A model generated the notes under the pieces. That model ran no database searches, was not told the origin of the DNA, and saw only the letters and a list, made by a program, of their open reading frames with translations. From Vandiemenella viatica (lineage: Eukaryota > Arthropoda > Insecta > Orthoptera > Morabidae), in contig CM061920.1 of assembly GCA_031002005.1 (NCBI GenBank), positions 48,586,610 through 48,650,609 of the forward strand: DNA of 64,000 nucleotides, in the 5' to 3' direction. Positions 46,401 through 56,982 of the stretch are shown one piece after another; within the stretch, counting starts at the first letter, position 1, and every line of letters begins with the position of its first letter. Both the position numbers and the translations under genes were made by a program.

Positions 46401-46736
46401 GCATTGTTCTATTTAAGTCATAACTGTAGATCCAAGGCTAGACACGGTTACAGCGGAGATCAAGTGTTTACCTAATCCCCCAAGGTAAAGCTTGTTCCTC
46501 ACAAAATGTAGTACAAACAGAAATACTCCAATTTACAAACATATTTTGCAAGTATATAAAGTGTATTTTAACCAATACTTTGAAGAAACAATACTGGTAC
46601 CTTACTACTTCAAGAATTTAGTACATTACACAAAATTAATACAAATTTTTTATGAAGCGTTGTGAAGTGAGTATGCCAAATTGTAAATAAATACCAATTA
46701 CTCAAAGCATACCATCTACCATGAGTATTATAATAA

Positions 46737-46898
46737 TCAAACCTCATCATCTGGCACTTCCAACTGGGGCGACTGGTTTCCAAGGTGTCCACCACGCCTA
46801 AATACCTTCAAGTGGTTTAACAAGTAGTCAAACATGTAAATCTTGTCTGCTTCCACTCCATGAAAAGTGATTGACCTGTCACTACAGCAATCACGGCC
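46737..46898 (-). CDS. C1GALT1-like beta-1,3-galactosyltransferase, C-terminal exon
   Basis: Core-1 synthases transfer galactose from UDP-Gal to GalNAc-Ser/Thr in the Golgi lumen. This exon starts after an acceptor AG at 46899-46900 in phase 0 with GRDCCSDRSITFHGVEADKI, then YMFDYLLNHLK. This matches the family C-terminal pattern G-x-CCSD-x-x-x-(S/T)FH-x-V...MY-x-x-(D/E)YL-x-x-HL. It then reads VFRRGGHLGNQSPQLEV and PDDEV before a stop at 46737-46739. Human and fly proteins continue differently after HLRP(Y), so the tail is specific here, or an alternative splice donor (AAG|GTATTT) after HLK is used. The preceding exon is at 56983-57140. Confidence 0.7.
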   Translation of the reverse strand, partial: GRDCCSDRSITFHGVEADKIYMFDYLLNHLKVFRRGGHLGNQSPQLEVPDDEV

Positions 46899-46974
46899 CT
46901 GTTGACAATTATACTGTCAGTGAGTAAAAAAGAACATAAAATATCCAAAGTACGTACTTACTGTCAGAAAATGA

Positions 46975-47112
46975 AAATATTAAAAGAGGGAAAATAACTT
47001 ATCATTTACCACAGATGATGTCAGGAGGGTCAGATAAATATTCGGGATTCGAACCGATCTCTAGTCAGACACATTATCCACTGATCCATGAGACTGCTAG
47101 TCCTAGGGATAA
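46975..47112 (-). mobile_element. chimeric SINE: tRNA-like head with Penelope-type tail
   Basis: On the minus strand: TCATGGATCAGTGGATAATG (A box), TCTGACTAGAGATC, CGGTTCGAATCCCG (B box), a short AT linker, then CCTCCTGACATCATCTGTGG, TAAATGATAAGTTATTTTCC and CTCTTTTA. The tail matches the terminal arm of Penelope A (CCTCCTGCC...TGTGGTAAGTGATGGGTATTT...CCCTAT). It is inside the C1GALT1-like intron, just upstream of its last exon. Confidence 0.6.
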
Positions 47113-47229
47113 CTTATTGTTTAACATTCTTAAGTTGCTAATTTGCTCACACACTATGACACACAAGAAGCGATTCTGTTGTGTTTTACTTTTGAGGTAT
47201 ATTATCATTTCTCACTTAATAATTTTCAG

Positions 47230-48015
47230 TAATTCGTAAATGACCCATTTCCAAGCCGTGTCTAAGGCTACTGTAATGTCCACAAAAAATAGCACCAGTT
47301 TTCAAATGGTCAGTGAAACCAGCTTCAATATGTGTGGCTGGTTCAAGAACCTGATTCCACGGCCCCTATTGTGTCTACATATGGGGAACTAGGCTTAAAT
47401 TAGAGGAGCAATCTTTTGGTGGAGGAGGTTTTCTAGCAGTTGGTAGCAGATGCTGAGGAGGGCTCTAGCTCGGCTGTTCAACTTCCCAGGTTTTAGGGTT
47501 CCAATTACATTTGTTTGCGTTCTTAAAGGAGTCTTCGAATCTTCCTGTTTTGAAAGTACTGATAAAAACTTTAGCAAGCTACCCTTCAGTGTACTTGCCA
47601 GCATGTATGAAAAATTCATTCTGCATCCCAATAAAACTGGGAGACTTTACAGTTTTTAGTGTTTTAAGAATTGTGTTTTTTTTTTCATGCATGAAGAGAC
47701 GATAAGTCTGATGCTTCAGAATACTCTCCCTTCATTTTAGTTGTTCCTTTTTTGTTTTCCTTGAATGTTGTTTATTACAGTTCCCTCTGGATATATGAAT
47801 AAAATGGTTTGATACAGCATTTGGAGTGACCTCTGTTGCATTTGCTTTGGCTACTGTAGAACCACCTAATTACATAAACAGGCACCAAGTTTTTCTGCTA
47901 GAATGTTTCAAAGTTAGATTTGATGCTGTGTTGGTAATTTTTTTCCTTCTAACATTGTCAAAACTGTGAAGCAACTCTTCTGCAGCCTCCTTAGAGTTAT
48001 TTTACACATTGTCCT
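47230..48015 (-). pseudogene. LINE (R1/jockey-like) linker and RT N-terminus
   Basis: On the minus strand, from about 47960: ASNLTLKHSSRKTWCLF, then VTPNAVSNHFIH, the standard region between endonuclease and RT of R1/jockey-type LINEs. The frame 47631-47395 has VIGTLKPGKLNSRARA and LLSICYQLLENLLHQKIAPLI (RT block 2). It continues in another frame with HIEAGFTDHLKTGAIF (approach to motif A). It is cut before the active site and has stops. Confidence 0.65.
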
Positions 48016-49020
48016 TATAGAGTCATCTGTGACTATTCAGTAAATAGATGATTACTAGTTTTACACAGTAAATAAAATATTGTAAATATAAATTTAGTAA
48101 GCTTAATATCTTTCAAATATTTTTATATGATTTTAGAAGAATTTAGTAATATTACAAATTCAAGTGTGCATTAATGCTTTGAGGGAAGAAAGTTAATTGG
48201 CAGATATGAATTGTGTAGTTCAGCGTGAAAAGGGAAAATCTTGAATACTAAATAGATGTTTAAGAATGGAATAATGAGAAAAGGGAGCTAGCTGAATAGA
48301 TTCTACATTATTTGGAAGTTTTCTGTGTATTTTGAAAGGCATTCAGTGATTTTCAGTGAATGGAACATGTGGCCATGGCCATTTGGGAAACATCACAAAA
48401 AGACAATGGATAGGTGAGGTGTAAAAAACAGATCCTCGCATGGCAAAGTATCAGCCTGTGTCAAGTTCTGATGAGAGTAAGTCTGTGAAAGTCTGTCCTG
48501 TGCATTAGGGGTCTAAGTTGTAATTATAACAGTAATATAGGTTAGTATTTTCATGTTACACATTGAATACTAGCTACTCTCCACAACAACAATACCCACC
48601 ATAACAATGGGCTAGTTTGGGTAACCAACCCATTATTGTTCCATTAAAAATCTACCAGTTTCCACCACATCCAAGAATATAAATTTTTCTCACATCTCTT
48701 GGTATGTGCTTTTATGCTACTGAAAGCATTGCTCCAACGGAGCAGCAATATTGGTCTGCTCTAGCTGATATCAATCACATAACTTTGTCAAGATCTGGAG
48801 AGAATTTGTCCTTTTAAAATTCCATCCAAGGTTTGGAGTAGGTTTGTAACGGAAGTCATCTTTGCGGATGTTCAGTGCTTGACATCTGAGGATGTTCTGC
48901 GAAAGCGGATGCAGAGGTGCAGAAACAAATTTATAATTATTTTGATTTTAATATTTTATCAAAAATAAATTTAAAATCAAAATAAGTATATATTTTATGC
49001 CAAATTTTATCTTTCATAAA
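48016..49020. other. AT-rich intron sequence
   Basis: Nothing recognised apart from the mariner beginning at its right end. Confidence 0.5.
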
Positions 49021-49029
49021 TAAAGTCTA

Positions 49030-50110
49030 TTTCCATATAATACATACTGATTTATTTTTGGCCTAATCTGTTTGGGCGATGATCTCCCTCCTCATTCGAC
49101 ATGAATGGTTACCAGACAAACCAAATATATATAAAAATCACTGAGGACCGAATATGGTGGATGTTGCAGTAATTCAAACTTTAATTCTATAATTTTGGCC
49201 ATCAAAACTGCACAGGTGTGCATTGTCCTTTTTCAAATTAGGACTTTATTTTCAAATAAATTTCTTTACTTATCTGGTGCAAAACAATGCATAGTAAGAT
49301 CCAGTTATTGTTTGTGCTAATCCAAGTAATCGATGTAGATGGTTTCATGTGCATCACAAATATTGTTGTCATCACCTTGCCGGTCGATTTCACTGTGTTC
49401 GCCTTCTTTGAAGCCCGTTCACCTTCAAAAACCCACTGTTTAGACTGTTTCTTGGTTTCTGGAGTTTAGCGGTGTAGCCATGTTTGATCAACAATTATGT
49501 ATTGACTCATTAGGGTTGTGACATGAAAGCGCTAAAATAGTTTCAGAGTCAACTATAAAATTGGGCTTATTCTCCACCAAGAGCAAATTCAGAAACCATC
49601 TTGCTGAAATTTTTTGCGCAAAATTAAATACTCTATACTTTTCGATATGGCTGTGGCTTCTGCTATTTCGCACACTTTAATTCGTCAATCACTTAAAACC
49701 ATATTGTAGATTTTTGAGATAGTAATTTCCAATGGAAATCCCAAACACTGTTCATCTTGTGTGGATGTGCGGCCACATTTAAACTCATTTATCCAATTAT
49801 AAACAGTTGCAAATGCAGGAGCATATGTTCCATGAACTTCATCCATGTCAGCTTTGATATATTTCCTTATTCAGCCTTTTAAATAAAAGTGTTTAATCAC
49901 CATTCAAAATTTCTGTTTTTTTTTTTTCGTTTTTCTAAATGAACAACACTTGTCTGCTTCAACTGACAAAAGCAATGAAACCACATGATGGCGTAGCTGA
50001 GAGTTTATGTTCCATCTGGTGAGTAATGATGCTTATTGGAAAGAAATAGTTTTTGACATTATGGGTGACATTTGTCAGTTTTCTAAGGATTTATTGAACA
50101 ACCCTTCTAT
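49030..50110 (-). mobile_element. mariner M5, decayed
   Basis: Minus-strand pieces in order: YAPAFATVYNWINEFKCGRT (HTH region, about 49830), RIKVCEIAEATAISKS (about 49680), DQTWLHR-TPETKKQSKQW (first-Asp region, about 49480-49440), KANTVKSTGKVMTTIF, then MAKIIELKFELLQHPPYS and LSDFYIY (third-Asp region, about 49200-49120). The wording fits irritans/Hsmar1-like mariners and differs from M1-M4. Numerous stops; ends not identified. Confidence 0.65.
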
Positions 50111-50159
50111 TAATAATTAAAAATATACAACTTGGTAATAAAAATGATAAACAAGTTGA

Positions 50160-50350
50160 GTTTAGGCTTAATTTTTTTTCTTTTTTACTTATTGCTTTAC
50201 GCCTCATCGACAGCTAAGGTCATTGGAGGCAGGATGGGACTGGGGACAAGGAACGGGAAGGAATTTGGCCATGGCCTTTTTGAAGGAAGTGCCCGGCATT
50301 CGCCTAGAGTGATTTTAGGAAACCATGGAAAACCCAAAAACCAACTTGAG
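50160..50350 (-). mobile_element. SINE-S copy 3, head missing
   Basis: Matches the body of 41270-41450: GCTTTACGCCTCATCGACAG, GGAGGCAGGATGGGACTGGG, GGAAGGAATTTGGCCATGGC, ACCATGGAAAACCCAAAAAC. The tRNA-like head that should follow at the right is absent, as in 5'-truncated copies. T-rich tail at the left. Confidence 0.75.
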
Positions 50351-50354
50351 TATT

Positions 50355-51764
50355 ATTGACTTGATCTACTACTCACACGTTATACAGGTCCTCCTCTCGA
50401 GGGTGACAGAGTGAAAAAAAGAAAGACATCCAGTCCACCACAATATGTATAATAATCTGCAATCTTAAATTTTGGTTTAAATTATGATTAACTTTTACTT
50501 TCAAGTTTGGATTAATTGCCTGATACAAGCAGTAACTTCAACATTTTCAAAATAAAATCAGTGACAATCGATTTCTGGAGTACAGTTTTTCATAACAATA
50601 GACTATGTTCTCACTGTTGGGCATTTCAGTGTAAAACTTTTTAGTAGAAGTATTATTAGGAAGCTGGCAGCTGAATTTAGACACGAACTAACACCACAAA
50701 TATCATGGAAGATAATACTACATGTTCCTAGCTAATTAGAAGAACCTTTCAACCCCAAAGACAAGTTTTATCATTACAGTGAAACCTGCATGTGCAGTAT
50801 CTTCCCAAAACATGAATGGGACTCCTGGAGTCATATGAGTTCCCATTACAGTTCCTTTGACAGCTTCCCTGCTTCATGAAATACCAAATTGCTTCTCCTG
50901 CAATTCATGGTTTACAAAATACTTTATCACTTATGGATGTATAGTGTGACCAAGGGAGTTTTGAAACTAAAACAATAAGCACATGGGTTAACAAGTTCTG
51001 TTTATATAGCTGATCAGGATCCTTCTTTCAAAGACCTGGTGGACTAGAGGGAAAAGCTGGGAAGTCTCTGTAGGTAAATTTCTATCTGAGGGAAGGTTAC
51101 GAATTTACCGGCTGGACACACTATCCTCAGATGTCTCAGCACCACTTTGAGATTTGGGGCCTCATCGAGCCAACTGTTTTAAATTTGTTTCAAAATCGTT
51201 GCATATTGTTTTGGGATTTACAGGCCTGTTTGACATAATTCCTAAATTCATATGATGTTCTACCAATTTTGGTCTTGTTGCAGGCTGTGACCATGTACTA
51301 GCCTGTTTGGTCTCTCTGTATTCCATCCTAGATAATCCATCTCGAGTGTTCCGTGAATGACTTGCGGAAGTTGAAGAAATGTTGTTCATCTGAATTGCAA
51401 GGTATTCATTCTGCATTCCAACATCCTGCTTCTTACAGTTCTTTTGGAGGTTCAGTTTTTCCTTGAAGCACATGGCCCTTTTTGCACTTCTTTTCTGTTT
51501 TGAGGGAAGGGTTTCATTTCATTTTTAAAGCCTGCTTTCCAAATACTTTATCAACTATTTTCCTAATAACATTTGCTAACCAAAAGCATATATCATTTCT
51601 TATATCTGCTCCTTGTAGTAAACTATTAATTATCAGTAATATTTACAGTTCGTTGTAGGAGTAATTGGGAAGTAGGACACTCCATGTCCTTCTTTTTGCA
51701 GCTTTTGTGCCATCCGTTGCATAGTAAACATATATAAAGTTGAGAGCTTTCTTACAATGATCCC
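50355..51764. other. intron sequence with an unidentified minus-strand open frame
   Basis: A minus-strand frame at 51162-51473 (103 codons; open further upstream to about 51530) is polar, with no hydrophobic core (RNTRDGLSRMEYRETKQAS). I do not recognise it. It ends at a stop near 51160, shortly after which an ETSEDSVSSR segment appears beyond that stop. It may be part of an unknown retroelement ORF1 or a pseudogene. Confidence 0.25.
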
Positions 51765-51767
51765 TAA

Positions 51768-52771
51768 TGCCCCGGCTACACGCTCCGTCTTGCATGCGCA
51801 AACTAGTTTGCGCATGAAAGACGGAGCATGTGGACGGCAACACAGTAGCACGTGCAAACTCGAAAGAGCGGCTAGTGCAATCCTTGACTTGCTAACGATT
51901 TGACTGCACGGTTTTTGGGTTTGCACAGATTTTTTCAACAAATGTCTCTGAAATGTGTGACGTATGAAAGTATTCAAAGGAATTTGTAATTCAATTTATA
52001 GAATTGTATCTAAAAATCGTTGCCAGCATTGTGTAAACAAAAAACCCGAAGCTTATCATTTAATAACTGAAAAATTAAAAGAGGTATGTATACTATGTGT
52101 AGTTAATTATGCATAAGTACCTTCATTGTAATTCAAATAAAACTATTTTTAACGAGTAAATACATGTAATTTAGATTTATATCAATGTTTACATTGTTAA
52201 GTATTATTTACATTATCATACGCAATATTTGCTTGAGAAGTTGTCGTCGGAAATAAATGATCAAAGTTAAGAATTCACTCAAGTCAGGTGTCAGTACAGA
52301 CAACATTTACCACCCATGCTTATAGTACTATGACTTGTTAGAATTGTTAGATGACCAAGAAGGTGCTTGGACCCCAATATCTAATTTTCAACAAGTGTTG
52401 GAATCGGAGATAAATAATTATTGTGTTTGTAACAGGGTTTTAGTGCTTTAATAGGAGATTCTATTTTCACAGAGCTCTTAATTCTTTATTTTTCTTGATT
52501 TGTTTGAATTGAAAAACATGGATAATTTTAGACAATGCCTATATTCACTTATGTGTCTGTTGTTTCTATATAAACAAACAATAAAATAATGATTCCATTA
52601 AAAACCCTCTTCTGTTGGCCACATCACATCACAGACTCACAGCTGTCGACACACTAGGTTTGCACAAGCTTACCTGTACCATGTGGCCACTCTTCAGTGT
52701 ACCGTCTTTTTGTACAGTTTTTCACTGCGCAGTTTACCGGCACATGCAAGATGGAGCGTGTAGCCGGGGCA
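51768..52771. mobile_element. PIF/Harbinger-type element, 1004 bp, non-autonomous
   Basis: Terminal inverted repeats of about 30 bases begin TGCCCCGGCTACACGCTCC at both ends. TAA lies on each side (51765-51767, 52772-52774), the 3 bp duplication of PIF/Harbinger. Next to the left end is a perfect palindrome without loop around CGCAAACTAGTTTGCG (arms about 51779-51805 and 51806-51832). Inside, plus-strand pieces such as EFVIQFIELYLKIVAS and AYHLITEKLKEV recall the MADF/SANT-type DNA-binding second protein of Harbinger elements, but frames are broken. Confidence 0.7.
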
Positions 52772-52774
52772 TAA

Positions 52775-53560
52775 TGGTGACTTTCCTCCCCACAGTATGA
52801 CTAAGCTCTTCTAATGCTTACTGGCGTGTCCCAAATGAAAACATTTCATGCATTTTGGTACGATGACATAATCTTTCACTGTTATAACAGAAAATTCAAT
52901 GAAAATTTTCTTTTTCTGTGACAGAATTTTCCTAACAGAAGGAATCACCTCCATAGCATGATGAACAGTTGCCATTTCTCTGCCAACAGTACTAAATTTT
53001 GGTTGAAAACCGTCCAGAAATCAACTTTTCTCTTTCTTTTCCTTAGGCTTTTGTTAATAAATAGCACCAGCAAGGTTGTCTACATGCACTGTTGTTGATA
53101 TGTCAAGCAAGATTGTGAGTGGCCTCTGTTTCCTAGGGAGTTCGTATCACATCTTTTTAGCTGATTCCTTTTTATTTAGAATTTTTTTTGCTCATCATCA
53201 GCTGATTCTGCTTCCACTCTAATTTTAAACCTGCATGTTTTATTTTTTGTTACTTGTTCTACCACTTGTTTTGCATTCAACCCCCCTTTGTAAGTGCTTG
53301 CTTTTAATCAAATGAGTGATTTTTTAATTCACAGCAGTCGATACGCTAGATTTTAGCACTGCAGCATAGCTGTCAACTATTGTTCCACTGTTTTGTTTGA
53401 ATTGCTCATAATTTTTTAAGGGCTTCATTTTCTTTTTCTAATGACCTAGTCAACCCTCTAAGAAAGCAATGTTTATTGCCCAACAAGGTAACCTATCTTT
53501 TATTCCTCTAACCTCAGTTAGATTTTGTCCACAAGTATCATTTACGTGTTTGACTAATGC
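52775..53560. other. unassigned intron sequence
   Basis: Minus-strand translation gives broken lysine-rich pieces (SYAAVLKSSVSTAVN, RFKIRVEAESADDEQKKI) vaguely like the RNA-binding ORF1 of some LINEs. Not enough to call. Confidence 0.2.
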
Positions 53561-53564
53561 CTCA

Positions 53565-53805
53565 TGCTATTTTTTTCCCTGGCTTTACACCTTGTGAATG
53601 TTGAAGTCATCAGAGGTGGGAAAGGACTTGGGGCACAGAACAGGAAGGAATTTAGCAATGGCCTTTTAATGGAACCATCCTCTTATTTTCCTGGGGTGAT
53701 TTGGGGAAACCATAGAAAGCCCAAATGTGGATGGTGAGACAGACATTCCAACCTGTGTCCTCCTGAATGCAAGGCATTAGTGCTCACCCACCATGCACGG
53801 CAATA
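53565..53805 (-). mobile_element. SINE-S copy 4, full length
   Basis: Body: GGCTTTACACCTTGTGAATG, GAGGTGGGAAAGGACTTGGG, CAGGAAGGAATTTAGCAATG. tRNA-like head at the right: ACATTCCAACCTGTGTCCTC (decayed B box) and GTGCTCACCCACCATGCACG. Minus orientation like the other three copies. Confidence 0.75.
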
Positions 53806-54155
53806 CTAATTTCCAATATTTTCACTACAGTGGTTTAAAATACTGATGGATCTTTCTTCTGTTGGACTCATGTTGGTGGCAGCAGAAAATTATTTACTGT
53901 AGTGAATCACCACATCTGAGTCAGAGGCATCAGGTGTCCAATGTGGTGTGCCTGCTACATCAGGCCACTGACTTGCCTGAGCACCACTGTTATGATGTGA
54001 GATGCCAACTCAGTTCAGCAACAGCACATGTGGTGACAAATTGTTCTCTCAGTCATTTAAATACAAAACAATTAATAATCACTCAAAAATCAGTCAAAAT
54101 TTGCCAAAAACTTCACATCATTTTGTAAACAGGACTTAAAACACTTACTTAAACT

Positions 54156-54443
54156 CAGGGCCGCATTTAGGCTCTGTGGGCCCCTAGGCTATACATGTGG
54201 TGTGGGTCGCCCTGTTGGCAGTGACCTCAGCTACTTCCGACTATTGATGATTAAATTTGAAATTCAGCCCAAAAAAAAATTTATGGGTGACCTTTTTTTT
54301 TTTTTTTTTTTAGTTCTACTATTGTCCAGGGAGGGGGACCCACGGTTGTGATGCAGGCCACCTCTTTGTGGTGCGGGCCCCCCCCTATATGGTGTGGGCC
54401 CCTAGGATACAGCCTATGTAGCCTATGCTTAAATGTGGCCCTG
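54156..54443. mobile_element. short non-autonomous hAT element, 288 bp
   Basis: Ends CAGGGCCGCATTTAGGC (left) and its near reverse complement GCTTAAATGTGGCCCTG (right). The 8 bp flanks CTTAAACT and CTTAAAAT are a duplication with one mismatch. The interior is rich in GGGCCCC and has a T run; no transposase. Confidence 0.85.
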
Positions 54444-54879
54444 CTTAAAATATGTGATTTGTCCAATAAGCTTAGAGTTTTGTTTTTCCACAAGAATCAT
54501 GATCAGAAGTATGCTTCGATGTGATCCTGCAGCAGTTTTCTTTAAATGGTAACAGAAAATCAACGATGTCTGCAAATCGTAGTTTGTAGGCTCAAAACTC
54601 GACATGTTCAACATTACGAAAAACTACACTGTCGTATGAAACTTGTAATGTTGTGAGTTGAAAATCTCTGCCAACTGTCAAAAAAAGAAAATGGCAACAA
54701 TGATGTGATCTGACACTAACTGCATTGATAGCTAGAGAAATCTATTGGCAAATTCTGGTTTCATATTTACACACCTGGTAAAGAGAAAAAAATTTGGAAA
54801 AAATAAATTCTAATGTTGAAATTTTATTTCAAACTGACTAACAAAAGCAAATAAATGGAGAAATTTTAGAAGAGATAGA

Positions 54880-55150
54880 CACTGATATATCTACATGTCT
54901 ACATATATACTCTGCAATTCACAAAATTGTGGGTGGCAGAGGGTGCTCAGCACCAAAGCTAATCTCTTTGCTGTGCATTCCAATCCCTAATGGTACGAGG
55001 GAAAAAAGAATTCATATAAGAATCAGTCCGGCACCTAATTTCTCTAATTTTATCTTTCCTGTCCTTCCGACTCAAATAGGTTGGTGGAAGAAGTATTTCA
55101 CTACACTCAAAAGTGCCATAGCTACATGAAATATTGTGTTAAAAATTTCT
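54880..55150 (+). repeat. dispersed insect-type repeat
   Basis: CTACATATATACTCTGCAAT, GGTGGCAGAGGGTGCTCAGC, GGTACGAGGGAAAAAAGAAT and CTAATTTCTCTAATTTTATC follow the wording of a dispersed repeat I know from insect genomes (CTACATCTACAT...CTCTGCAA...GTGCCTGGCAGAGGGT...GCGGGAAAAACGA...TTTCTCTTATTTTAT). Element class is uncertain; it may be the untranslated end of a retroelement. Confidence 0.5.
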
Positions 55151-55159
55151 GTAGTGAGT

Positions 55160-55881
55160 CATTCACCAAGAACTTTAATTTGATTATTTCTTTTTATGTA
55201 TAGGGCAGTACACAATCTTTGTGCTCTACATAAGAGTCATTTTCCCACCAACTTGTATCATTGTTTCTACTATTAATGACACATTTAAGAAAAGAAAAGA
55301 AAATGTTTTCATAGAACAGTTAGAAGGATGAGAAAATTAAGCAATGAAATCTGAATATATGCCACAAAATTGTATTAATTCTTATTGCACTATAGCATGT
55401 TTTTTCATTCATAATAGATGAATATCTTCATCTATGAATGCCTTGACAATTTTTGGGCATAGGCTGTTACCATGTGGAATGTTTGTTCCTATAGGGCTGG
55501 GTTTCTCAAACTGAGTTACGCAAAACTCTAGGGGTTTGCTAGTTGATCGTAGGGGATTCATGACAAGATTTACGTAATGACAGACTGGCTATCTCAAGCA
55601 TGCAACACGCACATTGGTCAATATCGCTCATTGTCACCAGTAGTGGAACTGAAAAGTAATAATAATAATAAAAAGTCGCAGTTTTTGACAACTTATAGGA
55701 AGATGAACTGAACTGTTTTCCCATTGCATTCCATAGAGTTAATAAGTGTTGTAAGTATGGAGGACTATGATAATGGTGTGTTGTTAGTGTGTGGCTGAGA
55801 GATGATAGAAGGGAGATGGTGAAACCCAGTGCCAGTCCATTCAGGCATACTCTTTCAAAAGATGCCAAGAGGGCCACAAAG
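55160..55881. other. intron sequence, possible hAT-like end near 55497
   Basis: GGGTTTCTCAAACTGAGTTACG at 55499 resembles hAT terminal wording, but no partner end is visible. The minus-strand frame 55539-55970 overlaps the next element and has no motif. Confidence 0.25.
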
Positions 55882-55889
55882 CTTAACAC

Positions 55890-56675
55890 TAGAGATGAAA
55901 TGGATATCCGGAAACTATCCGGTATCCGGCCAATATTTACTATCCGGCCGGATACTGGATAGTAGGTCAATATCTGGCAGGTATTGAATTCTCAATAAAT
56001 TAAGAAAATTTCATAAAATTTCCTTTGGATTCACAAATGCTAATTATATAACAAGTCTAAACACAAATAAAAAAACACTGTCTTCAAATAAAAATTCCGT
56101 TTATTATTTTTTTTACATAAAAAAATTAGTTCTTGTATTGAATGAACATCAATTTCTCAGAAATATGAGGTAATAGTCAGTTTCGCTTGTCCTTGTAAAC
56201 AAGGTCAGATTCTAAGAAAAGTCTTTCGCTATGTACACTACTGCAAAGAACTGAAAAAATAAATTCTGGCAAATTTTGTCATATTTGGGTACTGTGTCAC
56301 ATTAGCTGAACAACAAATATATGGATCACGCTTCCGATCAATTCGAGATAACTTTACATAAACGTCAATCTCGCTAGCAATCAAGTTTTTTTTCTTGATC
56401 GTGATACTGGCTATCCTCAAAGAGAATAATGAAATGATTCAAACTTCCCGTCAAAACGTGCCTCACAAATAGTAATTCAAAATTGAAAACTTACTGTCAT
56501 TATTTGTATCAAAATATTCCCAAGTAACCGCTCCTTTCTTTACTGGCAATATTTTAATTTTCCTAACCTCGAATAACAACGTTCAACCGGATATTCGGTT
56601 GCCAATCCGGCTATCCGGCTTATAGGATGGCCGGATAACCGGTATCCGGCCAAACAGCTATCCTTTTAATCTCTA
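55890..56675. mobile_element. non-autonomous hAT element, 786 bp, with TATCCGG arrays
   Basis: Ends TAGAGATGAAATGGATA (left) and the reverse complement of TAGAGATTAAAAGGATA (right). Perfect 8 bp duplication CTTAACAC at 55882-55889 and 56676-56683. Both subterminal regions carry clusters of TATCCGG/CCGGATA (about 55907-55960 and 56585-56655), presumably transposase-binding sites. The interior is AT-rich without transposase. Confidence 0.9.
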
Positions 56676-56982
56676 CTTAACACCCCGATCTGATGTACAG
56701 ATCACCGTAAACAGTGTCATATACCCTCACTCCATTCAAATTGCGGAGAGATTTGGGATTTAACAAAGGACTTTAGTGCCAAATTATCATTATGAATTGT
56801 GGTCATGTTCCGATGATGAAAATTTCTTCTTCCACCACTACTCAAAACAGCTAAAGAAATGTGAATGTCAGACACCAACATGGTGCCGCAATCAACTAAG
56901 TCAACGGGGCAGGTTAATAGATAAATTATAATAAAGAAGAAACTTTTTAAAATTAAATGAAAAACTCGCAAAAATGCATTAC

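Noticed and set aside
52820..53560. LINE ORF1 (gag-like) on the minus strand
   Set aside because: Only vague lysine-rich pieces, no zinc knuckle or other diagnostic motif.
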